This document shows positions 1 through 7,429 of a DNA stretch of 30,760 nt, one piece after another. This DNA is from Iamia sp035765045. Lineage in GTDB: Bacteria; Actinomycetota; Acidimicrobiia; Acidimicrobiales; Iamiaceae. Numbering within the stretch: position 1 is the first letter of the stretch; each line of letters opens with the position of its first letter. The DNA lies in contig DASTYI010000061.1 in NCBI GenBank assembly GCA_035765045.1, forward strand, positions 1 through 30,760, given 5' to 3'. The notes beneath the pieces were generated by a model. That model saw nothing but the letters and a program-made list of their open reading frames with translations, did not search any database and was not told the DNA's origin. Made by a program: the position numbers and the translations under genes.

Positions 1-810
1 ACGGCCGCCGCCCTGGTCGCCCACCTCGTCGGCCACCTCACGCTGTTCCCGCTGGCCGAGGTCGAGCCCGTGGCCTGGCTCCTCGCCGGCCTCGTCCTCA
101 CCGCCACCCCCTCCCGAACCGGTGTCACCAGAGAGACCCACGACGCGGGCTGGTACCACCGGTTCAGGGGGGTGGTGCGGGTGGGGCTCGTCGGGGTGGC
201 GGTGGTGGCGCTGGTGGCGGGCGGGCGGGACGTGGCCGCCGACCGGCGGGCCGGGGTGGCGGCCCGGGCCCTGGCCGCGGGTGACGCCGACGGGGCGGCC
301 CGGGCGGCGGGGGACGCTGTCGCCCTCCGCCCCGACGTCGTCCGGCTCCGGCTGCTGGCGGCCCGGGCCGACGTCGCCGCCGGCCGCGGCACCCTCGCCG
401 CCCTCGACCAGGTCGAGGCGGCCCTGCGGACCTCGCCCGGCGACCCGATCGCCCGGCGCGAGCAGGTGCGGCTGCTCGTGGCCCGGGCCGAAGCCACCGA
501 GGTCCCGGCCCACGCCCGGGCGGCCCGCCGGGTGGCCGACGCGGCGGTGGCCGACGACCCGGTGAACGCCGCCCTGCTGCTCCTCGCCGGCGACGCCGCC
601 CGGCTCGACGGCGACACGGCCGCGGCCCGCAGGGCGTGGGCGCGGGCCGAGGCGCTGGCGCCCCGCTCGCCGGCGGCGCCCGCCCGGCTGGCCCGGCTCC
701 ACCACGTCGAGGGCCGCGACGACGAGGCCCGGGCCGCCCTGGCCCGGGCCCGGGCCGTCGACCCCGACGACCCCGCGGTGGTCGAGGTCGGCGCGCTGAT
801 CGAGGGCTGA
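1..810 (+). CDS. O-antigen ligase-like membrane protein with C-terminal TPRs (3' part)
   Basis: The reading frame is open from the first base, so the gene starts outside the window and only the last 269 codons are seen. The visible start resembles the end of a Wzy/O-antigen-ligase membrane domain (hydrophobic stretches at residues 1-40, including FPLAEVEPVAWLLAGL). A linker and one more hydrophobic segment follow (GVVRVGLVGVAVVALVAG, about residues 57-74). The rest, about residues 80-268, is alanine/arginine-rich helical sequence with TPR-like periodicity (LRPDVVRLRLLAARADVAAG; RDDEARAALARARAVDPDDP). O-antigen ligases with C-terminal TPRs are a known architecture in polymer or glycan ligation. 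A GTG at 70 is available but would cut into a membrane segment. A 50-nt inverted-repeat element (116-165) lies in the linker between the two hydrophobic regions. The ligase assignment is moderate; the TPR assignment is better. Confidence 0.7.
   Translation, partial: TAAALVAHLVGHLTLFPLAEVEPVAWLLAGLVLTATPSRTGVTRETHDAGWYHRFRGVVRVGLVGVAVVALVAGGRDVAADRRAGVAARALAAGDADGAARAAGDAVALRPDVVRLRLLAARADVAAGRGTLAALDQVEAALRTSPGDPIARREQVRLLVARAEATEVPAHARAARRVADAAVADDPVNAALLLLAGDAARLDGDTAAARRAWARAEALAPRSPAAPARLARLHHVEGRDDEARAALARARAVDPDDPAVVEVGALIEG
116..165. repeat. 50-nt palindromic element, copy A (inside CDS)
   Basis: GAACCGGTGTCACC at 116-129 faces GGTACCACCGGTTC at 152-165; 12 of 14 positions are complementary. 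The whole element is exactly 50 nt, the same as copies at 4945-4994 and 17632-17681. It is translated in frame as the linker between two hydrophobic parts of the host protein. Confidence 0.6.
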
Positions 811-819
811 GGGGGAGAT

Positions 820-1470
820 GTGGAACCGATCCGACGGCTCCGGCGTTCCTCCCGTGTGACCCGCAGCCTCCCCGCCGACACCCCGGCCCCACCGGTGTCC
901 CCCGGGCGACCGCCGGAGTGGGCCGACGACGACCGACCGGCGTTGCCGCTCGATCGCGGCCCGCTCCCGCTCGACGCCGACATCGCCGTGGTCGTGCCCT
1001 CCTTCGAGAGCTTCTACCTGGCCCACCGGGCCGAGCTGGGGCGGGCCATCGCCCTCGCCCTCGGCGACCCGGACCTGGCCGCCGAGGCCACCGACGAGGC
1101 CTTCACCCGGGCCTGCGCCCGCTGGTCCTCGCTCCGCTCGACGGCCAACCCGGCGGGGTGGGTGTACCGGGTCGCCCTCAACTGGGCGCTGTCGGTGCTC
1201 CGCCAGCGGCGCCGCAGCCCCCACCGCCTCTACCAGCCGGCCGACGAGGACCCGACCATCACCGACCCCTCGGTGCACGCCGCCCTGTCCGAGCTCGACC
1301 CCAAGCACCGCAGCGTCGTCGTCTGCCGCCACCTCCTCGGGTGGTCGGTGGCCGACACCGCCGCCGCCCTCCACCTGCGGGAGGGGACGGTCAAGAGCCG
1401 TCTCTCGCGCGCCAACCAGGTGCTCGCCGCCCGCCTCCGCCACCTCCGATCCGACGAGGAGCAGCCATGA
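820..1470 (+). CDS. ECF-type RNA polymerase sigma factor
   Basis: This is a sigma-70 family factor with only regions 2 and 4. Region 2 is at about residues 65-130 (YLAHRAELGRAIALALGDPD, then the WVYRVALNWALSVLRQRRRS helix used for -10 recognition and melting). Region 4 is at about residues 150-208 (ALSELDPKHRSVVVCRHLLG, then the helix-turn-helix around REGTVKSRLSRA). The first ~55 residues are proline-rich and probably disordered, so the true start may be a GTG at 988 or 994. GTG 820 is 9 nt after the preceding stop with a GGGGGAG just upstream. The stop overlaps the ATG of the next gene (ATGA), which is typical of sigma/anti-sigma coupling. No zinc-binding motif is seen. Confidence 0.88.
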   Translation: MEPIRRLRRSSRVTRSLPADTPAPPVSPGRPPEWADDDRPALPLDRGPLPLDADIAVVVPSFESFYLAHRAELGRAIALALGDPDLAAEATDEAFTRACARWSSLRSTANPAGWVYRVALNWALSVLRQRRRSPHRLYQPADEDPTITDPSVHAALSELDPKHRSVVVCRHLLGWSVADTAAALHLREGTVKSRLSRANQVLAARLRHLRSDEEQP

Positions 1471-3140
1471 CCACGACCGATGAGCGCCTCGAGCGCTACC
1501 TCACCGACCGCTCGGCCACGATCGACCTCCCCCACGCCGGGATCGAGGCGATCACCCGGGGGGCCCGCCGTCGGCGTCGTCGGCGCGCCGTCGCCGGCAG
1601 CGGCCTCGCCGCCGCCCTGATCGCCGGCGGCCTCGCCGTCGCCCTCGTCCAGCCCGCCCCCGAGGAGCCCGAGGAGGTCGGCGGTGTGGCCGCCGCCGTG
1701 GTCGACTCGCCCTTCGACTGGAGCCTCGTCGCCGTCGAGCAGGGCCTCGGCTGGGGGAGCGGCCCGGTCAGCGACGGCTCGGCCGTCTACAGCCTCTCGA
1801 CGGCGGCGGGCCCCGAGCCCTCGGGCGCCGAGGGACGACGGCTCTACCGATCCGAGGACGGCACCGACTGGGAGGACGTGGGCCTGCCCGACGGCCTCTC
1901 GGCCTCGGGTGTCGCCGCCGCCGACGGCGCGGTCTACGCCGTGGGCACCACCGCCGCCGGTGGCGAGGTCACCGGGGTCGACCTGGCCGTGTCGGGCGAC
2001 GGCGGCGGGGGCTGGGACACCAGCGCCGTGCCGATCGACCTCGCCGCCCTGGGCGACGGCTTCCCGGGGGAGGTGAGGATCACCGACGCCGAGGTGGCGG
2101 TGGCGGCCGACGGCCGGACCGTCGTGGCCGTGTCGGTCTCCGGCTTCGTCGACCCGGCAGCGGTGCTGCCCCCCGGCGAGGACCCCGACCTGTGGTACCC
2201 GCAGGGCGGGGGAATCGTCCGCCAGCCCGACGCCGGGAGCTGCACCCCGGCCGTCGATCCGGGCGGGGCGGCGAGCACCACCGCCCCGCCGCCGGCGACC
2301 ACCCGACCGGGCACCGAGGGCGTCACCCTGACCCCCGAGGACATCGAGCGGCTGGAGGAGGCGGCGGCCTCGGGCCAGGCCGCCTGCCCCGACGGCGAGG
2401 CGCCGCGGGCCGAGACCCGGTCGTGGGCCGAGCTCGGCCTGACCGCCGAGCAGGCGGCGCTGGCCGACGGCCAGGTCCACCTCTTCGCCAGCGACGACGA
2501 CGGTGCCCTGGCGCCGACCCACGTCGCTCCCGGGACCAGCTTCACCAGCCCGACGACGACCCGGCTGCTCGCCGCCGACGACGGCTGGTGGCTGGTCGAC
2601 CAGGTCGTCAGCGGGCGGGACGAGAACGGGATGGACACCTCGTCCGACATCGTCGCCCTCCACTCGGCCGACGGCGAGACGTGGACCGACGTGACCGTGG
2701 CGACCGACGAGGCGATCCTCGCCACCGGCGTGACCGGAGGGCGACCGATGGTCGTCGCCATCGACCAGAGGGTCGGGGGCGACCTGAGCGCCCGCGTCCA
2801 CCGGATCGACGCCGGCGGGACGGTCACCACCGTCGACCTCAACGAGCTGCTCGAGCTCCCCACCGACGTCGGGATCAACGGCGCCGGCGTCGGGCCCCTC
2901 GGGGTCGCCGTGGCCCTCGGGCCGTTCGACGGGCCCAAGGAGGTCGTGTGGTCGGGTGATGGCGTCCGGTGGTCGCGCCAGGAGCTCCCCGAGCCGGCGC
3001 CGGGCACCAAGGAGTCGGTCAACGGCATCACGGTCACGCCCGACGCCATCAAGGTCCGCCTCAACCAGCGGGATCCGGCCGACATGACCGGGGGCGCCCC
3101 GGCCGGCCAGCGGCTGTTCGTGGGCACGCCGCCCGGGTGA
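1467..3140 (+). CDS. Membrane-anchored protein with sialidase-like repeats, probable anti-sigma partner
   Basis: The 557-residue protein starts at ATG 1467, overlapping the sigma-factor stop. Residues 1-40 are cytoplasmic and basic (RRRRRRR before the membrane). Residues about 41-60 form one transmembrane segment (SGLAAALIAGGLAVALV), so the remaining ~500 residues lie outside. The external part has repeated 'SxDGxxWxxV' elements (LYRSEDGTDWEDVGLPDG, ALHSADGETWTDVTV, VVWSGDGVRWSRQELP), the pattern of BNR/sialidase-type beta-propellers, plus a Thr/Pro-rich spacer near residue 275. No catalytic sialidase set is recognisable. The coupling and topology suggest an anti-sigma factor or sensor, but the short N-terminus lacks a recognisable zinc anti-sigma domain, so that role is inference. 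A strong hairpin follows the stop. Confidence 0.8.
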   Translation: MTTTDERLERYLTDRSATIDLPHAGIEAITRGARRRRRRRAVAGSGLAAALIAGGLAVALVQPAPEEPEEVGGVAAAVVDSPFDWSLVAVEQGLGWGSGPVSDGSAVYSLSTAAGPEPSGAEGRRLYRSEDGTDWEDVGLPDGLSASGVAAADGAVYAVGTTAAGGEVTGVDLAVSGDGGGGWDTSAVPIDLAALGDGFPGEVRITDAEVAVAADGRTVVAVSVSGFVDPAAVLPPGEDPDLWYPQGGGIVRQPDAGSCTPAVDPGGAASTTAPPPATTRPGTEGVTLTPEDIERLEEAAASGQAACPDGEAPRAETRSWAELGLTAEQAALADGQVHLFASDDDGALAPTHVAPGTSFTSPTTTRLLAADDGWWLVDQVVSGRDENGMDTSSDIVALHSADGETWTDVTVATDEAILATGVTGGRPMVVAIDQRVGGDLSARVHRIDAGGTVTTVDLNELLELPTDVGINGAGVGPLGVAVALGPFDGPKEVVWSGDGVRWSRQELPEPAPGTKESVNGITVTPDAIKVRLNQRDPADMTGGAPAGQRLFVGTPPG

Positions 3141-3161
3141 GCGAGCCGCTCCCGGAGCCTC

Positions 3162-3210
3162 GCACCCCCCTGCTCACGGACCCCGCCGGGGTCGGCGAGC
3201 AGGGGGGTGC
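3162..3210 (+). terminator. Strong hairpin after the sigma/anti-sigma pair
   Basis: GCACCCCCCTGCTC (3162-3175) is perfectly complementary to GAGCAGGGGGGTGC (3197-3210). A second stem, GACCCC/GGGGTC at 3179-3193, sits in its loop. It starts 22 nt after the stop at 3140. There is no clear U-tract (TTGCTTCC follows), as is usual in high-GC actinobacteria. Confidence 0.75.
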
Positions 3211-3229
3211 TTGCTTCCGCTGCTGCCAC

Positions 3230-3505
3230 GTGACCAACCTGGTGCCCGTGCCATTGAGCGAGCGTGACCGGGCGATCTTGGACTTCGAGCGGTCCTGGTG
3301 GGCCGAGGGCGGGGTGAAGGAGACGGCGATCCAGGAGCGGTTCGAGCTCTCCGCCTCCCGCTACTACGAGCTCCTCGGGCAGCTGATGGACGACCCGGAC
3401 GCCATGGCCCACGACCCCCTGCTGGTCCGCCGCCTGCTCCGGCTGCGCGACGCCCGCCAGCGCGCCCGGGCCACGGCCACGGGGTCCCGGGCGGCCCGCC
3501 GATGA
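3230..3505 (+). CDS. DUF3263 domain protein
   Basis: A 91-residue protein matching the DUF3263 family from memory: LSERDRAILDFERSWWAEGG, then KETAIQERFELSASRYYELL and a C-terminal RRLLRLRDARQRARA basic helix. The middle looks like a helix-turn-helix, so DNA binding is possible but unproven. GTG 3230 gives the usual short leader before LSERD; GTG 3242 and 3248 and TTG 3254 are alternatives, and no good ribosome binding site separates them. The stop overlaps the ATG of the next gene. DUF3263 beside a LytR_C protein is a conserved pair in actinobacteria (Mycobacterium tuberculosis Rv0430-Rv0431). Confidence 0.85.
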   Translation: MTNLVPVPLSERDRAILDFERSWWAEGGVKETAIQERFELSASRYYELLGQLMDDPDAMAHDPLLVRRLLRLRDARQRARATATGSRAARR

Positions 3506-4107
3506 CCGCCCCCGGCTCCGGACGCGACGACGCCACCCTGCGGGGGGCGGTCGTCCTGGTGGTGGCGATCGTGATCGGCCTCGCCCTGCTGGCCCGCTCG
3601 GGCGGCGGCGGGGATGGCGACGAGGAGACCGGCACCGACGCCACCACCGAGTCGTCGGTCACCACCGAGGCCACCGGGGGCAGCGACACCACCGTCGTCC
3701 CCGTCCAGGACTCGTCGTCGACCACCGAGGCGGCCCCCACCGGCGACACCCAGGACCCGGCTTCGATCACCGTCGTCGTCCTCAACGCCACCGACGAGGT
3801 CGGCTGGGCCCGCGAGAACGCCGAGATCCTCCAGTCGGCCGGCTACCAGACCGGCCAGGGCAACCCGGCCTCGGGGGAGAACACGGACACGACCACGATC
3901 TACGCCACCCCCGAGGCCCAGGCCGACGCCCAGGCCGTCGCCCGGGTGCTCAACGTGGCCGACGCCCCGGTGACCCAGAAGCCGGCCGAGCCGCTGGGCG
4001 ACCAGGGCCAGGACGCCGATGCCGACGTCGTCGTGCTCCTCGGGGCCGATTCGGTCACCGGCGCCGGGGCCGGCGGCGACACCGCGACGACCACGACGGT
4101 GCCGTGA
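3502..4107 (+). CDS. LytR_C domain membrane protein (VirR-like)
   Basis: A 201-residue protein with a short cytoplasmic N-terminus, one transmembrane segment at about residues 14-32 (LRGAVVLVVAIVIGLALLA), and a Thr/Ser/Glu-rich extracytoplasmic linker to about residue 85. A LytR_C domain follows from about 88 to 183 (ITVVVLNATDEVGWARENAEILQSAGYQ ... VVVLLGADS). The C-terminus is low complexity. The start ATG 3502 overlaps the DUF3263 stop (ATGA), so the two are translationally coupled. The mycobacterial relative VirR/CEI (Rv0431) has the same topology and neighbour and influences envelope integrity and vesicle release. A similar envelope role here is inference. Confidence 0.85.
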   Translation: MTAPGSGRDDATLRGAVVLVVAIVIGLALLARSGGGGDGDEETGTDATTESSVTTEATGGSDTTVVPVQDSSSTTEAAPTGDTQDPASITVVVLNATDEVGWARENAEILQSAGYQTGQGNPASGENTDTTTIYATPEAQADAQAVARVLNVADAPVTQKPAEPLGDQGQDADADVVVLLGADSVTGAGAGGDTATTTTVP

Positions 4108-4180
4108 CGCGCCGGTGAACATCGGCGGGGCCGGCCCCCGCCACGTGGGCAGCGGGCTCCCCGCTCGCCATCATGGGGTC

Positions 4181-4930
4181 ATGGATCCCACCGACCGGTT
4201 GCGCCAGCAGCTGGCCACCGCGGCCGTCCTGACCGACTTCGACGGCACGCTGTCGCCGATCGTCGACGACCCGGCCGACGCCGTCCCCGGGCCCGGTGCG
4301 GTCGACGTCCTCGCCGCCCTGGCCGAGCGGGCCGCCGTGGTCGGCGTGGTCTCGGGTCGCCCGGTCGACGTGCTCGTCCGCCACCTGCCCGACGAGCGGC
4401 TCCACCTGTCGGGCCTCTACGGGTTGGAGCGGCGCGAGCACGGCGTCATCGCCGAGCTGCCCGAGTCGCAGCGCTGGCTGGCCCCGGTGGCGGCCGCCGC
4501 CGCCGACCTGGAGGCCGCCGTGCCCCCGGGCGTGACGGTCGAGGTGAAGCGGCTGTCGCTCACCGTGCACCACCGCCGGGTCCCCGAGCACGCCGCCGCC
4601 GTCGACGCCCTGGCCGCCGAGGTGGCCCGGCGCCACGGCCTCACCGTCCGCCCGGCCCGCCGCTCGGTCGAGGTCCACCCGCCCGAGACCCCCGACAAGG
4701 GCATCGCCGTCGAGGACCTGGCCATGGGGTGCGACGCCGCCTGCTTCGTCGGCGACGACGTGGGCGACATCCCCGCCTTCGACGCCCTCGACCGCCTGGC
4801 CGACAAGGGCCTCGAGGTCGTCAAGGTCGGCGTCCGCGACGAGGAGACCGCCCCCGAGGTCCTCGCCCGCGCCGACGTCATCGTCGACGGCACCCCCGGC
4901 GCCATCGCCTGGCTCCGGTCCCTGCTCTAG
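4181..4930 (+). CDS. otsB: Trehalose-6-phosphate phosphatase
   Basis: This HAD-superfamily phosphatase hydrolyses trehalose-6-phosphate to trehalose, the second step of the OtsA/OtsB pathway. HAD motif I is DFDGT with Asp19 and Asp21; motif II lies in VVGVVSGRPV; motif IV is FVGDDVGDIPAF near residue 190. The Lys of DKGIAVEDL is the usual motif III. The length, 249 residues, is normal. ATG 4181 is chosen because it precedes the conserved core by the usual ~15 residues. Its partner otsA is on the opposite strand just downstream, so the two genes converge and are not one operon. Confidence in the family is high. Confidence 0.93.
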   Translation: MDPTDRLRQQLATAAVLTDFDGTLSPIVDDPADAVPGPGAVDVLAALAERAAVVGVVSGRPVDVLVRHLPDERLHLSGLYGLERREHGVIAELPESQRWLAPVAAAAADLEAAVPPGVTVEVKRLSLTVHHRRVPEHAAAVDALAAEVARRHGLTVRPARRSVEVHPPETPDKGIAVEDLAMGCDAACFVGDDVGDIPAFDALDRLADKGLEVVKVGVRDEETAPEVLARADVIVDGTPGAIAWLRSLL

Positions 4931-4944
4931 GCCCGACCCTCCCG

Positions 4945-4994
4945 GAACTGGTGGTACCACGGGGAGCCGGGGCGCCACGTGGCACCACCGGTTC
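4945..4994. repeat. 50-nt palindromic element, copy B (between otsB and otsA)
   Basis: GAACTGGTGGTACCAC (4945-4960) pairs with GTGGCACCACCGGTTC (4979-4994), 14 of 16 positions. The span is exactly 50 nt, as in the copies at 116 and 17632. It lies in the 81-nt gap between two converging genes and could also act as a two-way terminator. Confidence 0.65.
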
Positions 4995-5011
4995 GCTGGG
5001 GGGGTGCGGGT

Positions 5012-6385
5012 CTAGGCGTGGGCGAGCTGGTCGGCGAGCCAGCGGGCGGGGGTGCGGGCGGCGACGCGGGTGCGGAGGGTGGCGGCGCGGGCGGCGCGCT
5101 CGGCGGGGTCCATGGCCAGGGCCCGATGGAGGCTGTCGGCGGCGGCGACGACGTCCCAGGCGTCGACGGTGACGGCGGCGCCCGGGCCGGCCAGCTCGTC
5201 GTGGGCGCCGGCGCCCTCGCTGAGGAGCACGACGGCGTCGCGCTCGGAGAGGAGGACGGCCTCCTTGGCCACCAGGTTGAGCCCGTCGCGGATCGGGTTG
5301 ACCAGCACGGCGTCGGCCCGGCGGAGGGCGGCGACCGAGCGGGGGTAGTCGTCGTCGGCCTCGTGGAGGATCGGCGTCCAGCCCGGCGTGGCCCAGCGGG
5401 CGTTGACCTCGGCCACGGTGGCGTCGACCGCCTCGCGGTAGCGGCGGTAGGCGGGGACGTCCTGGCGGGAGGGGTAGACGAAGGCGCCGAAGGTGACCCG
5501 CTCACGCCACTCGGGGCGGGTGGCGAGCAGGTGGTCGAAGGCGAGGAACCCCCGCCGGATGTTCTTCGACAGCTCGATCCGGTCGACCCGCACGAGGAAG
5601 GCCCGATCGCCGACGAGGGCGTCGAGGTCGGCGTGGGCGGTGGCGCAGGCGTCGCCGGCCACGGTGGCGGCCAGGTCGTCGGGGTCGGGGCCGAGGGGGG
5701 CGACGAAGGTGGCGAGATCGAGCCCGACGGCCCGGGCGCAGCCGCGGGCGGCGCCGGCCCAGCGCTCGGAGTGGAACCCGCAGGCGCGGTGGGCGGCCAG
5801 CCCGCCGAGCAGCTCCTCGCGGACGGCGAGGGGCAACACGGCCAGCTCGGCCGGGCGGGCGAAGGGGGTGTGGCTGAAGTGGACGCAGGCGACGTCGGGG
5901 CGGCTCGTGGCCAGGGCGCGGGCCACGAGGGGCAGGTGGTAGTCCTGCACGAGCACGGCCGCGCCCTCGGGGGCGACCTCGGCCACGACGGCGGCGAAGG
6001 CGGCGTTGACCCGGCGGAAGGCGTCCCAGGCGGCGAACCAGGCCGCGTCGAACGTCGGCTCGGAGTAGCCGTCGAACATCCCGTGGTGGGCGAACCAGAG
6101 GGTCTCGTTGCTCACCACGTCGTAGGCCTGGCGGAGGTCCTCGGGGTCGAGCTCCACGGTGCGCACCCGCAGCCCGCCGGCCTCGACCACGCCCTCGGCG
6201 GCGGCCGCCCGGTCGGCATCGGACAGGGCGGCGGCGACCCAGATGGCGTCGGTGCCGGCGACCAGCGGGGCCAGCCCCGAGACCAGCCCGCCGGCGCCCC
6301 GCCGCCCGACCAGGCGCCCGTCGTCGTCCCGCCGGAAGGCCACCGGGCCCCGGTTGGAGACGATCACCACCGGCCGCGAGGACAT
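5012..6385 (-). CDS. otsA: Trehalose-6-phosphate synthase (GT20)
   Basis: The 457-residue enzyme joins glucose from a nucleotide sugar to glucose-6-phosphate to form trehalose-6-phosphate. It begins with VIVSNRGPVAF, then GRRGAGGLVSGLAPLV (the glycine loop). HHGMFDGY, QDYHLPLVARAL and HFSHTPFARPAEL are the acceptor-side motifs. VRVDRIELSKNIRRGF is the Arg/Lys phosphate-binding segment, and NPIRDGLNLVAKEAVLL is the nucleotide-binding DGxNLxxKE motif. In E. coli OtsA the Lys is followed by Gly (KG); here the sequence reads KN. ATG 6385 lacks a Shine-Dalgarno but has TACGGT 7 nt upstream, so the mRNA may be leaderless. It converges on otsB and diverges from the glycerate kinase gene. Confidence 0.92.
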   Translation of the reverse strand: MSSRPVVIVSNRGPVAFRRDDDGRLVGRRGAGGLVSGLAPLVAGTDAIWVAAALSDADRAAAAEGVVEAGGLRVRTVELDPEDLRQAYDVVSNETLWFAHHGMFDGYSEPTFDAAWFAAWDAFRRVNAAFAAVVAEVAPEGAAVLVQDYHLPLVARALATSRPDVACVHFSHTPFARPAELAVLPLAVREELLGGLAAHRACGFHSERWAGAARGCARAVGLDLATFVAPLGPDPDDLAATVAGDACATAHADLDALVGDRAFLVRVDRIELSKNIRRGFLAFDHLLATRPEWRERVTFGAFVYPSRQDVPAYRRYREAVDATVAEVNARWATPGWTPILHEADDDYPRSVAALRRADAVLVNPIRDGLNLVAKEAVLLSERDAVVLLSEGAGAHDELAGPGAAVTVDAWDVVAAADSLHRALAMDPAERAARAATLRTRVAARTPARWLADQLAHA

Positions 6386-6392
6386 GGGGGCG

Positions 6393-6398
6393 ACCGTA
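6393..6398 (-). promoter_or_regulatory. Probable -10 box for leaderless otsA transcript
   Basis: On the minus strand TACGGT is followed by 7 nt (CGCCCCC) and then the otsA ATG, with no Shine-Dalgarno. This TANNNT-N6-9-start arrangement recurs at several genes here and matches actinobacterial leaderless promoters. Confidence 0.4.
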
Positions 6399-6417
6399 GC
6401 GGTGGGAGGATGGGCCG

Positions 6418-7407
6418 ATGCGCGTCGTCGCCGCCCCCGACAAGTTCCGCGGCACGGCGTCGGCCGCCGCCGTGGCCGCGGCCGTGGGCCGGGCGGCGCG
6501 CGCCGCCGGCTGGGAGTGCGACGAGGTCCCGATGGCCGACGGCGGCGAGGGCACGCTCGACGCCCTCGGCGGCCCCAACCGCACGACGCTCGTCACCGAT
6601 CCGCTCGGCGATCCGGTCGAGGCGCCGTGGCGGCTCCACCGCGGCACCGCCGTGGTCGAGTCGGCTCTCGCCTCGGGCATCGCCCTGATCGGTGGGCCCG
6701 AGGAGAACGACCCGATCTCGGCCTCGACCTACGGCACCGGCGAGCTGATCTCGCAGGCGATCGAGCTCGGTGCGCGGCGGGTGATCGTCGCCGTCGGCGG
6801 CTCGGCGACGACCGACGGCGGGCTCGGGGCCCTGCGCGCCCTCCACCCGGTCCAGCGCCTCCGGGGCATCGACATCGAGGTCGCCACCGACGTCCGCACC
6901 CGCTTCGTCGACGCCGCCGAGCACTTCGCCCCGCAGAAGGGGGCGACGCCGGCCCAGGTCGAGCTGCTGCGACGCCGGCTCACCCGTCTGGCCCAGGTCT
7001 ACGAGGAGGACCACGGCGTCGACGTGCGCGAGATCGAGGGCGGCGGCGCCGCCGGGGGCCTGGCCGGCGGGCTGGCCGCGGTCGGCGCCACCATCGTCCC
7101 CGGCTTCGACCTGGTGGCCGACGAGCTCGGCCTCGACGAGCGCATCGAGGGGGCCGACCTGGTGGTCACCGGCGAGGGCTTCCTCGACGTCCAGTCCTTC
7201 GAGGGCAAGGTGGTGGGCGGCGTGGCCGCCCTGGCCGCCGAGCTCGGCGTCCCCGTGCTGGCGGTGGCCGGGGCGATCTACGACGGGGTCGAGAGCCGCA
7301 TCCCGGCGGTGTCGCTGACCGCCCGGGTCGGCGAGGAGCGGGCCCGGGCCGAGGTCGAGGCGCTGGTCGAGGAGGTCGTGGCCGAGCACCTCGCCACCCT
7401 CGGCTGA
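6418..7407 (+). CDS. Glycerate kinase (type I family)
   Basis: A member of the GarK/GlxK glycerate kinase family, phosphorylating D-glycerate with ATP. The N-terminal APDKFRGTASA and PMADGGEGTLDAL motifs are clear. VESALASGIALI, STYGTGELISQAI, VAVGGSATTDGG and FAPQKGA follow in the family order, and the C-terminal GEGFLDVQSFEGKVVGGVA segment closes the fold. At 329 residues it is about 50 shorter than the E. coli enzymes. The region after GGSATTDGGLGALRAL runs almost directly into the DVRTRF part, where relatives carry an extra ~35 residues. ATG 6418 is 32 nt from the divergent otsA start. The next gene follows 22 nt later on the same strand but has its own promoter-like box. Confidence 0.88.
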   Translation: MRVVAAPDKFRGTASAAAVAAAVGRAARAAGWECDEVPMADGGEGTLDALGGPNRTTLVTDPLGDPVEAPWRLHRGTAVVESALASGIALIGGPEENDPISASTYGTGELISQAIELGARRVIVAVGGSATTDGGLGALRALHPVQRLRGIDIEVATDVRTRFVDAAEHFAPQKGATPAQVELLRRRLTRLAQVYEEDHGVDVREIEGGGAAGGLAGGLAAVGATIVPGFDLVADELGLDERIEGADLVVTGEGFLDVQSFEGKVVGGVAALAAELGVPVLAVAGAIYDGVESRIPAVSLTARVGEERARAEVEALVEEVVAEHLATLG

Positions 7408-7416
7408 CGCCGCCGC

Positions 7417-7422
7417 TACCGT
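7417..7422 (+). promoter_or_regulatory. Probable -10 box for AI-2E-family gene
   Basis: TACCGT lies 7 nt before ATG 7430 and there is no Shine-Dalgarno, giving the same leaderless layout as at otsA. Confidence 0.4.
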
Positions 7423-7429
7423 CACCCCG

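Noticed and set aside
877..899. GACACC...GGTGTC repeat in the 5' end of the sigma-factor gene
   Set aside because: The arms are only 6 nt, the span is 23 nt and the GAAC/GTTC ends are missing, so it is not the same element.
636..1466. Long open frame preceding the anti-sigma candidate in the same frame
   Set aside because: It is Arg/Pro-rich shadow sequence overlapping the TPR protein and the sigma factor, which have clear domains.
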